Origin: Microbispora hainanensis
Lineage (GTDB): Bacteria; Actinomycetota; Actinomycetes; Streptosporangiales; Streptosporangiaceae
Direction of reading: 5' to 3'
DNA: 64,000 nt
Assembly (NCBI RefSeq): GCF_006874475.1
Contig: NZ_VIRM01000035.1
Span: 25,790-89,789, forward strand
Part shown: positions 52,501 to 60,128 of the stretch, one piece after another
Numbering within the stretch: position 1 is the stretch's first letter
Layout of the letters: every line of letters starts with the position of its first letter
Made by a program: the position numbers and the translations under genes
The notes under the pieces: generated by a model
Told to the model about the DNA's origin: nothing
The model's input: the letters and a program-made list of their open reading frames with translations, nothing else
The model's database searches: none

Positions 52501-54669
52501 GAGCTGGCACGGCTGGACAGGCCGCTGCGCGACGCCGAGGACCTCGCCGACCTGCTGCGCTCGCACGGCCCGCTGCTCGCCCAGGACGTCTCGATCCGTG
52601 AGGGAGACCCCGGCTGGCTCGCCGACCTGGAACGGGCACGCCGGGCCATCCGGGTGCGCGTGGCGGGCCACGAACAATGGGCCGCGGTAGAGGACGCCTG
52701 GCGGCTGCGCGACGCGCTCGGGGTGCCGTTGCCGGTGGGCGTCCCGCACGAGTTCCTCGAAGCGCCCCTCGCCGGTGGGTCCGGCGGGGCGGGCCGGGCC
52801 GCCGCTCCCGATCCGCTCGGCGACCTGGTCGCGCGCCATGCCCGCACTCGTGGGCCGTTCGCCTCCGGCACGGCCGCCGCACGCTTCGGCGTGGGCGTCG
52901 CGGTGGTGGACGAGGCGCTGCGCCGTCTCGCGGCGGCGGGCAGGGTGGTCGCGGGCGAGTTCCGCCCCGGCGGCCGAGGCGAGGAGTGGTGCGACGCCGG
53001 AGTGCTGCGGCTGCTGCGGCGGCGGTCCCTGGCGCGTCTCCGCAAGGAGGTCGAGCCGGTCCCGCCGGAGACGCTGGCGGCGTTCCTGCCCACCTGGCAC
53101 GGCATCGTCCCGCAGAGCGGCACGCCGGCCGGCAGCGGCCAGGGCGGCGGCCGGCAAGGCGGGGTCAGCGGCGGCCAGGCCGGCGGCCGGCAGGCCGGAG
53201 GTTGGCAGGGCAGCGGCTCGCAGGGCGCACTCGGCGGCGGGAGCGGGCTCGCGGCGCCAGGCGCCCAGAGCGGCCCGGGCCACGGCTCGGCGCGGGCCAT
53301 GGACGCGCTGATCACGGCGATCGAACGGTTGCAGGGGGCGGCGGTCCCCGCTTCCGCGCTGGAGTCGCTGGTGCTCCCCGCGCGAGTGCCCGGATACTCT
53401 CCCGCCCTGCTCGACGAGCTGACCTCGTCAGGGGAGGTCGTCTGGGTGGGCCAGGGGTCCCTGCCCGGCGGCGACGGGTGGGTCGGTCTCTACTTCGCCG
53501 ACACCGCACCCCTGCTGCTCCCCGCGCCGTCGGAGATCACCATGACTCCGCTGCACGAGCAGATCCTGGAGATCCTGAGCGGGGGCGGCGCGCTGTTCTT
53601 CCGCGAGTTGTCCAACCGGATCGCGACTGCGGCGCTCGGCGACGCGGTGCCGCCCCTGCCCGGCCCTGACGCCGCTTCGGCCCGCCGGGCCAGAATCCTC
53701 GGCCGCGCCGCGCCGGGGGTCACGCCCGGCAGTGCGGCGGCGGGTGCCTCGACGAGTGTCACGCCCGGGAGCGCGGCACCGGACGACACGACGCTGGCGG
53801 CGGCCCTGTGGGACCTCGTCTGGGCCGGCCGGATCACCGGCGACACGCTCGCCCCGCTTCGCTCGACGCTGGGCACCGGGAGGCCCGCCCACCGGCCGCC
53901 GGCGACAAGGCGCCGCCGGGCGGTGCTGCCGACGAGAAGCGGCCCGCCGACCGTGAGCGGCCGATGGTGGCTGCTGCCCGCGCCGTCGGCCGACGCCACC
54001 CAGCGGGCCCACGCTCAGGCCGAGGTCCTGCTGGAGCGGCACGGCGTGCTGACGCGAGGCGGCATCACGGGCGAGCGCCTGCCCGGTGGCTTCTCCGCCG
54101 TCTACCAGGTGCTGCGCGCGTTCGAGGAGAGCGGCCGGTGCCGCCGGGGCTACTTCGTCGAAGGTCTGGGCGGGGCCCAGTTCGCCCTGCCGGGCGCGGT
54201 CGACCGCATGCGCGCCATGTCATCCACACGGTTCTCCGCGCAGTCGTCCACGCGCCCCGATCCGGCCGAGGACCTGTGGTCGATCCCCGCCCCGCCGCCG
54301 CCCCGCCGTGCGGTCGTGCTCGCGGCGACCGACCCGGCCAACCCCTACGGCGCGGCCCTGCCCTGGCCCGACCGCGCCGACGACGTGACCCACAAGCCGG
54401 GCCGCAAGGCCGGCGCGCTGGTGGTGCTGGTGGAGGGCACGCTGATCCTCTACGTGGAGCGGGGTGGGAAGACCCTGCTCTCGTATGGGCCCGAGGAGGA
54501 CCTGCGGCCGGCCGTGCAGGCCCTGGCCGTCGCCGTGAAGCGGGGGGCCCTGGGGAAGCTGACGGTCGAGCGGGCGGACGGCGCCGCCATCACCGACTCA
54601 CCCCTGGCGCAGGCCCTGGAAGCCGCCGGGTTCCATCCCACCCCCCGGGGCCTGCGCATCCGCAGCTGA
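49522..54669 (+). CDS. lhr: Lhr-type ATP-dependent DNA helicase
   Basis: About 1715 residues. Superfamily 2 helicase: Walker A APTGSGKT (about 43-50), KALAVDVERNLRAPL, DEVH box in VIVDEVHAV (about 203), the SAT motif GLSATVRPVEEVA, and domain-2 motifs IVFANSRRLSERL, TSSLELGIDMGSVD and QRIGRAGH. Lhr-core winged-helix and beta-barrel parts follow, then the long C-terminal Lhr-specific half; it is a single-stranded-DNA translocase implicated in repair. A Gly/Gln-rich segment of about 60 residues (near 1197-1260) interrupts the C-terminal half. GTG 49522 matches the usual LD-FSP family start; ATG 49507 is the alternative. Confidence 0.93.
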   Translation: MGALDGFSPVTREWFTGAFATPTAAQEGAWSSIARGENTLVVAPTGSGKTLAAFLWAVDRLAVEHTTSLATPGAEAGLPSSPGAETRRPGGRRGVRRGRKDDAGPPRPCRVVYVSPLKALAVDVERNLRAPLTGIRQTALRMGLPAPDISVAIRSGDTAAEDRRRFAARPSDILITTPESLFLLLTSQAREALRGVETVIVDEVHAVAGTKRGAHLALTLERLDALLPAPAQRIGLSATVRPVEEVATFLGGSRPATVVQPPSEKVIEVDVVVPVEDMTELAPPPPGVDGESPEHRRSIWPHVEEHLLDLIEAHRSTIVFANSRRLSERLCTRLNELAWERRTAPAPGESPNPDPGDPAHWSDAFEELHARWSGLRETPEAHPAETEHTDARRTGQAAMPSELMAQAGASGGVIPEVVRAHHGSVSKEERSQIEEALKSGRLPAVVATSSLELGIDMGSVDLVACVEAPPSVASGLQRIGRAGHQVGAVSRGVIFPKYRGDLVQTAVVAERMRAGQIEEIRYPRNPLDVLAQQIVAMTALDEWTVDSLETLVRRAAPYATLPRSALEATLDMLAGRYPSEEFAELRPRIVWDRVTGTLQGRPGAQRLAVTNGGTIPDRGLFGVFLVGEKASRVGELDEEMVYESRVGDVFVLGATSWRIEDITADRVLVSPAPGQPGKLPFWHGDTPGRPAELGRAIGAFLRELSAAGAGGRGDPAKVRERVRAAGLDDYAVGNLLAYLSEQREATGYVPDDRTLVVERFRDELGDWRLVIHSPFGARVHAPWALAIGRRLRERYGVDVQAVHSDDGIVLRVPDTFEDAPTDVAVFDAEEIEEIVIEELGGSALFASRFRECAGRALLLPRRSPGRRSPLWQQRQRAAHLLGVASKYAGFPVVLETMRECLQDVFDVPGLVELMRDVAARRVRVVEVETSQASPFAASLLFNYIGAFMYEGDAPLAERRAQALALDTALLAELMGQADLRELLDPDVVAETERELARLDRPLRDAEDLADLLRSHGPLLAQDVSIREGDPGWLADLERARRAIRVRVAGHEQWAAVEDAWRLRDALGVPLPVGVPHEFLEAPLAGGSGGAGRAAAPDPLGDLVARHARTRGPFASGTAAARFGVGVAVVDEALRRLAAAGRVVAGEFRPGGRGEEWCDAGVLRLLRRRSLARLRKEVEPVPPETLAAFLPTWHGIVPQSGTPAGSGQGGGRQGGVSGGQAGGRQAGGWQGSGSQGALGGGSGLAAPGAQSGPGHGSARAMDALITAIERLQGAAVPASALESLVLPARVPGYSPALLDELTSSGEVVWVGQGSLPGGDGWVGLYFADTAPLLLPAPSEITMTPLHEQILEILSGGGALFFRELSNRIATAALGDAVPPLPGPDAASARRARILGRAAPGVTPGSAAAGASTSVTPGSAAPDDTTLAAALWDLVWAGRITGDTLAPLRSTLGTGRPAHRPPATRRRRAVLPTRSGPPTVSGRWWLLPAPSADATQRAHAQAEVLLERHGVLTRGGITGERLPGGFSAVYQVLRAFEESGRCRRGYFVEGLGGAQFALPGAVDRMRAMSSTRFSAQSSTRPDPAEDLWSIPAPPPPRRAVVLAATDPANPYGAALPWPDRADDVTHKPGRKAGALVVLVEGTLILYVERGGKTLLSYGPEEDLRPAVQALAVAVKRGALGKLTVERADGAAITDSPLAQALEAAGFHPTPRGLRIRS

Positions 54670-54719
54670 TCGAGGGCCCGACCGCCGGGCCGTACGGACG
54701 GTCCGTGGAGGCGTGACTC

Positions 54720-55403
54720 TTACAGCTCGACGGGGCCGTAGATGGCGGCGGGGACGCGGCGGGTCATGGCCCAGTAGCGGTCGCCGTACGACCAGTGCCA
54801 CCACTCGGTGGGGTAGTTGACCAGCCCGGCCGCCTCCAGGGCGGCGCGCAGCACGTCGCGGTTGTGCCGCGCCTCGGCTCCCACGGGGGCGGCGGTGTAG
54901 CACGCGCCGCCGCTCTGCTCGGGAGTGGCGTTGACCGCCGTGCCCATGTCGAGCTCCACTCCGTCGTCGTCGCAGAGCGTGAGGTCGACGGCCGCGCCCG
55001 CCGTGTGCGGGGCCACCTCGATCGGCGAGACGTAGCGGCTCGCGGCGACGTGCAGCTCCGCACCCGACAGCCGGGGGTACGCCGCCCGAAGCTCGTCCTT
55101 GTACTCCTCGAAATACTTCGTCTGCAGCGACGGCGGGCGGTAACCCTCGACCACCACCAGATGGCACCCGGCGGGCAGGAGGTCCTGGGCCTCCTCCAGA
55201 CGGGCGAGCAGACCCTCGCGCAGATGGGCGTAGGCCCCGGCCGGGTCCGCGAGGCGCTCGTCCACTCGCAGCCGCCCTCGCACGTCGCTCAGCTTCTCCC
55301 CGCATTCGTCCACCTCGATAGAGGTCACGCGGGGGTCGGAGATGAGCACCGGGCCCTCGTCGAGGGCGGGCATGGCGGAGCGATCACGCGGAAAATCGGG
55401 CAT
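54720..55403 (-). CDS. D-alanyl-D-alanine dipeptidase (VanX/DdpX, M15D)
   Basis: 227 residues. Zinc dipeptidase hydrolysing D-Ala-D-Ala. EGYRPPSLQTKYFEEY carries the transition-state Arg. Zinc ligands are His and Asp in PHTAGAAVDLTL and His in PTEWWHWSYGDRYW, with the catalytic Glu beside it. No vanH/vanA ligase or VanRS pair is near, so peptidoglycan recycling or dipeptide use is likelier than glycopeptide resistance. TAGGTT ends 7 nt before ATG 55403, a leaderless layout; another ATG lies 10 codons in. Confidence 0.92.
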   Translation of the reverse strand: MPDFPRDRSAMPALDEGPVLISDPRVTSIEVDECGEKLSDVRGRLRVDERLADPAGAYAHLREGLLARLEEAQDLLPAGCHLVVVEGYRPPSLQTKYFEEYKDELRAAYPRLSGAELHVAASRYVSPIEVAPHTAGAAVDLTLCDDDGVELDMGTAVNATPEQSGGACYTAAPVGAEARHNRDVLRAALEAAGLVNYPTEWWHWSYGDRYWAMTRRVPAAIYGPVEL

Positions 55404-55419
55404 GAGGATCAACCTACCG

Positions 55420-56595
55420 TCAGACAGTGTCCGAAAAGACCTCTTCACGTGCTCGGTCCAATGCCGCGACGATCGCACCCATGAGAACGGGATTGCCCTC
55501 CACGCCGGTCGTCACCACCGTGGGACGGCTCGGACACACCCGCGCCACCGCCTCCTCGACGCGCTCCGCGAGATGACCGCCGCCGGCCCTGCCCACGTCA
55601 CCGCCGAGCACGACGAGCCCCGGGTCGAGGACCACGGAGACCGCCGCGACCCCGACCGCGAGCCGCCCCGCCAGATCTTCGAGGAAGTCGTCGTTGCCGG
55701 CGTCGATGGCCGTACGGACCAGGTCGGCGACCTCCGCGTCCCGTGCGTCCGGGGCAGGGAGGCCGTGCGCGCGCGCCAGGTTCCACAGCGCCTCTCCTCC
55801 GACGAGGCGCTGGAAGGAGCCGGTCTGCGGCGCGGTGACCGCGCTGGGCAGGGGTTCGCCCGGGACGGGCAGCCAGCCGATCTCGCCCGCGCCGCCCGTG
55901 ATGCCCCGGTGCAGCCGGTTGCCGATCATGACGCCGAGGCCCTGGCCGACGCCGGTCCAGAGGATCACGAAGTCGTCGGCGCCCCGCGCGGCGCCGTACG
56001 CCTGCTCGGCGAGGGCCGCGAGGTTGACGTCGTTCTCGATGATCACGCTTTCGCCGAGCAGGGTGCGCAGCCCGGCGAGGATGCCGACGTGCCAGGTGGG
56101 CAGGTCGACCGAGTAGCGCACGTCGCCGGTGAGCGGGTCGACCACGCCGCGCGTGCCGATGACGAAGCAGCGCAGCCGGGTGAGCTCGATCCCGGCCGTC
56201 CCGCAGGCCCGCTGGACGGCCTCGTGGACGAGGCCCACGGGGTCGCCGGCCTCGCTCGGGTCGACGGTCACCTGGGCGACGACCGTGCCGGCGATGTCGG
56301 CGACGGCGGCCGTGACGCTGCCGGGCAGCACCTCCAGCCCCGCGACGTACGCGCTGGAGGGGTTGACGCCGTACAGGGCGGCGTTGGGGCCGCGCCCGCC
56401 AGGGCGCTCCCCTGCGGCCGTGACCAGGCCGCGCGTCTCCAGACGGGCCAGAAGCTGGCCGGATGTGACCTTGGACAGCCCGGTAAGCTCTCCCAACTCG
56501 GCCCTGGTCAGCGGGCCTCTGGAGATGAGGAGTTCCAATGCCGCGCGGTCGTTGATCTGCCGGAGCAGGCGAGGCGTACCCGGTCGTTGAGGCAC
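55420..56595 (-). CDS. ROK-family transcriptional repressor
   Basis: 391 residues. N-terminal winged helix (LLRQINDRAALELLISRGPLTRAELGELTGLSKVTSGQLLARLETRG, about 10-55). A ROK sugar-kinase-like domain follows with VIENDVNLAALAEQAYGAA and GVGQGLGVMIGNRLHRGITGGAGEIGWLP, where His and Glu would bind amino sugar. The usual C-x-C-G-x-x-G-C-x-E zinc cluster is absent (the corresponding stretch is PQTGSFQRLVGGEALW). Divergent from the sugar ABC operon, with a palindrome between, so its likely role is repression relieved by the imported sugar. GTG start after GAGGGG. Confidence 0.9.
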   Translation of the reverse strand: MPQRPGTPRLLRQINDRAALELLISRGPLTRAELGELTGLSKVTSGQLLARLETRGLVTAAGERPGGRGPNAALYGVNPSSAYVAGLEVLPGSVTAAVADIAGTVVAQVTVDPSEAGDPVGLVHEAVQRACGTAGIELTRLRCFVIGTRGVVDPLTGDVRYSVDLPTWHVGILAGLRTLLGESVIIENDVNLAALAEQAYGAARGADDFVILWTGVGQGLGVMIGNRLHRGITGGAGEIGWLPVPGEPLPSAVTAPQTGSFQRLVGGEALWNLARAHGLPAPDARDAEVADLVRTAIDAGNDDFLEDLAGRLAVGVAAVSVVLDPGLVVLGGDVGRAGGGHLAERVEEAVARVCPSRPTVVTTGVEGNPVLMGAIVAALDRAREEVFSDTV

Positions 56596-56642
56596 CGGCT
56601 GGTTCCCCTCTCGTCACGATCCGCTAACGCGGTCTTTTTTAT

Positions 56643-56655
56643 AAGAAAGTTTCTT
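56643..56655. promoter_or_regulatory. Palindrome between the ROK gene and the sugar operon
   Basis: AAGAAA-G-TTTCTT, perfect, within a conspicuously A/T-rich stretch (56634-56665) in an otherwise G+C-rich intergenic region. A likely operator for the adjacent ROK repressor. Confidence 0.65.
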
Positions 56656-56810
56656 GTTAGTTTATCGCCAGCCAGCCCGGAGGCAACCGATCAGCCTCGG
56701 GACGCCAGAGCGCCGACCGAAAGGAGAGCGCCTTCCAGCAGGTGAGCGGCCCGCCGACACCCCCCACGAGGCGCACCCCCGACGCGAAGCCGGGAAGGGA
56801 GAGACCAATC

Positions 56811-58142
56811 GTGAAGATCGTGAAGCTCGCGGTCGCAACCACCGCGACCGCTGCCCTGGCCCTGGGACTCGCCGCTTGCGGAAGCGACGACTCCGGAAGC
56901 ACGACCGCCCCGTCGGCCTCCGCCGCCGCGAGCGGTCCGAAGTTCGCCGGCCAGACTCTTACCGTGTGGCGACTCGGTGCCCCCACCGACGTCTTCACCA
57001 AGTACATGGACGACCTGAACGCCAAGTTCAAGGAGCAGACGGGCGCCGAGGCGAAGGTCCAGTGGATCCCCTGGCCCGACGCGCAGAAGAAGTGGACCAC
57101 CGCGCTCGCCGGCGGCGAGGGCCCGGACGTCACCGAGTTCGGCAACGACCAGGTCGCCGCCTGGGTGGCGCAGGACGCGCTCGCCGACATCACCGAGGCC
57201 GCCAAGAGCGACTCCGAGCTCCAGCAGATCCCGCAGAACCTGTGGAGCTACGAGACGATCGACGGCAAGATCTACGCCGTGCCGTGGGGCGGCGGCACCC
57301 GCGCCGTGCTCTACCGCAAGGACTGGTTCGAGAAGCTCGGCATCGAGGTTCCCAAGACCTGGGACGACCTGGTCGCCGCCGCCAAGACGATCGTGGACAA
57401 GCAGGGCAAGGACGTCGACGGCTTCGCCTTCAACGGCGGCTCCGACGCGAACATGTCGCTGTCGCCGTTCGTCTGGTCTGCCGGCGGTGACTTCGCCAAG
57501 TTCGAGGGCGGCAAGTGGGTGGGCCAGCTCACCCAGCCGGGCTTCAAGGACGGCTTCCAGTTCTACACGGACCTGGTCGCCAAGGACGGCGTGTCCGGCA
57601 AGGGCCGCCTGACGCAGAACTCCGTCGACATCGCCCAGCGCTTCGCCGCCGGCAAGGTCGGCATGTACGTCACGGGTGGCTGGGACATCGCGGCCATCAA
57701 GGAGCAGAGCAAGGGCAAGGTCGACGAGTCGAAGATGGGCTTCTTCTCGCTGCCCGCCAAGGACGGCTCCGGCCCGGCCCCGGCCTTCCAGGGCGGCAAC
57801 GACATCGCCGTCTGGAAGGACGCCAAGAACCCCGAGCTCGCCCTCGAGTACGTCAAGCTCGCCGCGGGCAAGGAGTTCGGCGTCCGGTACGCCAAGGAGG
57901 GCGGCCTGCTCCCGCTCTACCCCGACGCGCTGGAGGAGATGGGCAGCGACCCCGCCCAGAAGCCGTTCACGGACACCTTCAAGGTCGCCAAGGGCTTCCC
58001 GGCCAGCCCCAACTGGGCGGAGGCCAACGACACCAAGGCCGTGCTGCAGAACGCGGCACGTGAGGTGATCGAGGGCAAGAAGAGCGTCGACCAGGCTCTG
58101 ACGGACGCGAACACCGAGCTTGAGACGATTCTCAACCAGTAG
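56811..58142 (+). CDS. Sugar ABC substrate-binding lipoprotein
   Basis: 443 residues. Lipoprotein signal with lipobox LAAC, then a type-1 carbohydrate-binding fold: LTVWRLGAPTDVFTKYMDDLNAKFKEQTGA, GGEGPDVTEFGNDQVAAWVAQDAL, AVPWGGGTRAVLYRKDWFEKLG and AFQGGNDIAVWKDAKNPELALEYVKLAAG. The linked N-acetylhexosaminidase suggests GlcNAc-containing di- or oligosaccharides as ligand. From memory, S. coelicolor has a comparable GH3-permease-permease-binding-protein locus. GTG 56811 with GGGAGAG upstream; GTG 56820 is possible. Confidence 0.92.
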   Translation: MKIVKLAVATTATAALALGLAACGSDDSGSTTAPSASAAASGPKFAGQTLTVWRLGAPTDVFTKYMDDLNAKFKEQTGAEAKVQWIPWPDAQKKWTTALAGGEGPDVTEFGNDQVAAWVAQDALADITEAAKSDSELQQIPQNLWSYETIDGKIYAVPWGGGTRAVLYRKDWFEKLGIEVPKTWDDLVAAAKTIVDKQGKDVDGFAFNGGSDANMSLSPFVWSAGGDFAKFEGGKWVGQLTQPGFKDGFQFYTDLVAKDGVSGKGRLTQNSVDIAQRFAAGKVGMYVTGGWDIAAIKEQSKGKVDESKMGFFSLPAKDGSGPAPAFQGGNDIAVWKDAKNPELALEYVKLAAGKEFGVRYAKEGGLLPLYPDALEEMGSDPAQKPFTDTFKVAKGFPASPNWAEANDTKAVLQNAAREVIEGKKSVDQALTDANTELETILNQ

Positions 58143-58145
58143 ATC

Positions 58146-59162
58146 ATGACTCAGATGTCAACCCTCGCCCGGGGCGGAGCCGACACCTCCGCCCCGTCGC
58201 GGCGCAGTCGCAAGGGGGCGCGCGGGCCGGGGCTGTCCCCCAAGGCCGTCCCCTACGTCCTGCTTCTGCCCGGCCTTCTGGTCATCGCGGTGCTGCTGCT
58301 CTACCCGCTGTACCAGATGGTCGAGATGTCCTTCCACAAGGTCGGACTCCGGCAGATCAAGGCCGTCAACCCCGCGCCCGCCGACTTCGTCGGCTGGGAC
58401 AACTACACGCAGATCCTCGACTCCGACCTGTTCTGGACGTCGCTGCGCAACACGGTGGTCTTCGCCGTCGTCACCGTCGCGCTGACGCTCATCCTCGGGA
58501 CCCTCGTCGGCCTGCTGCTCAACAAGCTCGGCCCGAAGATGTCGACCTTCGTGGTCGTCGGCATCATGGCCGCCTGGGCCACCCCGCCCACCGCGCAGGC
58601 GATCGTGTGGAAGTGGCTGTTCGACTCCGACTCGGGCATCGTCAACTGGACGCTGAACCTCCTGCCCGACTGGCTGTCGAACCTGGTGTTCGGCCACGCC
58701 GACTGGAGCGGGCACCCGTGGTTCAACGACACGCTCACGCTCTACTTCGTGCTGATCGTGGCCGTGGTGTGGGCGTCGTTCCCGTTCATCGCGGTGTCGG
58801 TGCTCGCGGGGCTCAAGAGCATCCCCTCGGAGCTGTACGAGGCGGCGAAGATGGACGGCTCGGGCGCGGTCCGCACATTCAGGAGGATCACCCTTCCGCT
58901 GCTCAAGCCGGTGTTCTCGGTGCTGGTCGTGCTGTCGATCATCTGGGACTTCAAGGTCTTCACGCAGCTCTACCTGCTGGCCGGCGGCACGGTGAACCGC
59001 GACGCGTTCAACCTGTCGCTGTGGAGCTACGCCGAGGCGTTCAGCAGCCCGCCGAAGATGGGCCTGGGCGCCGCCATCGCGGTCGTGCTGACCGTGATCC
59101 TGCTGCTGATCACCTTCGTGTACGTGCGTCAGATCGTGAAGACGGAGGACGACATCCGATGA
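58146..59162 (+). CDS. Sugar ABC permease, MalF-type
   Basis: 338 residues. Cytoplasmic N terminus of about 30 residues, six membrane segments, and the coupling motif EAAKMDGSGAVRTFRRITLPLLKP (about 238-261). The external loop holds the usual WNPSP-like ADFVGWDNYTQILDS. ATG 58146 lies 3 bp after the binding-protein stop, and the stop overlaps the next permease by 4 nt. Confidence 0.92.
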   Translation: MTQMSTLARGGADTSAPSRRSRKGARGPGLSPKAVPYVLLLPGLLVIAVLLLYPLYQMVEMSFHKVGLRQIKAVNPAPADFVGWDNYTQILDSDLFWTSLRNTVVFAVVTVALTLILGTLVGLLLNKLGPKMSTFVVVGIMAAWATPPTAQAIVWKWLFDSDSGIVNWTLNLLPDWLSNLVFGHADWSGHPWFNDTLTLYFVLIVAVVWASFPFIAVSVLAGLKSIPSELYEAAKMDGSGAVRTFRRITLPLLKPVFSVLVVLSIIWDFKVFTQLYLLAGGTVNRDAFNLSLWSYAEAFSSPPKMGLGAAIAVVLTVILLLITFVYVRQIVKTEDDIR

Positions 59163-60010
59163 GCCCGCTCGCCCGCAGGAGGCTCGGACGGGCCGCGCTG
59201 AACGCGGCCGGGGTCGTGGTGTTCCTCTTCGCCGTCTTCCCCGTCTACTGGATGGTCACCACGGCCTTCAAGCCGAACGACCAGATCTTCACCACGAGCT
59301 TCATCCCGTTCCCCAGCCCGCCCTCGATGGACCACGTCTCGCGGGTCTTCACCAAGGGCGTCGCCGGCCACTCCATCTGGCAATACCTGTTCAACAGCAC
59401 GCTGGTGGCGCTCAGCGCCGTCGTGCTCGGCGCGGTGTTCGCGCTGCTCGCGGCGACCGCGGTGGCCAGGTTCCGCTTCCGGTTCCGCACCTCGTTCCTG
59501 ATCCTGCTGCTGATCGTGCAGATGGTGCCGGCCGAGGCGCTGCTGATCCCGCTGTTCACCATGGTCAAGCGGCTCGGCCTGTACGACCAGCTGCTCGGCC
59601 TGATCATCATCAACGTCGGCCTGACGCTGCCGTTCTCCGTCTGGATGCTGCGCACGTTCGTCGCGGCCGTGCCCAAGGAGCTGGAGGAGGCCTCCTGGAT
59701 CGACGGCGCGGGCCGGTTCACCACGTTCTGGCGGGTGCTGTTCCCGCTCGTCGCGCCCGGTCTCGTCGCCACCAGCATCTTCGCCTTCATCACCACCTGG
59801 AACGAGTTCGTCTACGCCCTGACCCTCATCAGCGACCAGGGCAAGTACACGATGCCGGTCGCGCTGCAGTTCTTCGTCGGTCAGCGATCGACCGACTGGG
59901 GCGGGATCATGGCCGCCTCCACCCTGATGACCATCCCGGTCCTCATCTTCTTCCTGCTGGTCCAGCGGCGGATGGTCTCCGGCCTCGTCGCAGGCGCGGT
60001 CAAGGGATAA
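59159..60010 (+). CDS. Sugar ABC permease, MalG-type
   Basis: 283 residues, six membrane segments. The coupling motif is EEASWIDGAGRFTTFWRVLFPLVAPG (about 178-203) and the N-terminal FPVYWMVTTAFKPNDQI is typical of MalG-type partners. No ATPase gene is present in the operon, so a shared MsiK-type ATPase encoded elsewhere is expected, as known for Streptomyces sugar importers. Start at the ATGA overlap with the MalF-type gene. Confidence 0.92.
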   Translation: MSPLARRRLGRAALNAAGVVVFLFAVFPVYWMVTTAFKPNDQIFTTSFIPFPSPPSMDHVSRVFTKGVAGHSIWQYLFNSTLVALSAVVLGAVFALLAATAVARFRFRFRTSFLILLLIVQMVPAEALLIPLFTMVKRLGLYDQLLGLIIINVGLTLPFSVWMLRTFVAAVPKELEEASWIDGAGRFTTFWRVLFPLVAPGLVATSIFAFITTWNEFVYALTLISDQGKYTMPVALQFFVGQRSTDWGGIMAASTLMTIPVLIFFLLVQRRMVSGLVAGAVKG

Positions 60011-60048
60011 CCCCTCCGCCACCCGACCCGCTCTCCTGAAGGCCGCTG

Positions 60049-60076
60049 GTACGGCCACCGGATCCGGTGGCCGTAC
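60049..60076 (+). terminator. 28-bp perfect palindrome between permease and hexosaminidase genes
   Basis: 14-nt arms from GTACGGCCACCGGA and its complement with no loop (centre GGATCC), in the 118-bp gap. It could partially terminate, protect the upstream mRNA or bind a protein dimer. Confidence 0.6.
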
Positions 60077-60128
60077 GGGCCCTGCCCGCGCGCCCTCACT
60101 CCCACCGTCACCTAAGGAGCCGAGAATC

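Noticed and set aside
54720..55403. Possible glycopeptide-resistance locus suggested by the VanX-type enzyme
   Set aside because: No vanH, vanA/vanB ligase or VanRS pair adjoins it; a lone VanX-type dipeptidase is common in actinomycetes.
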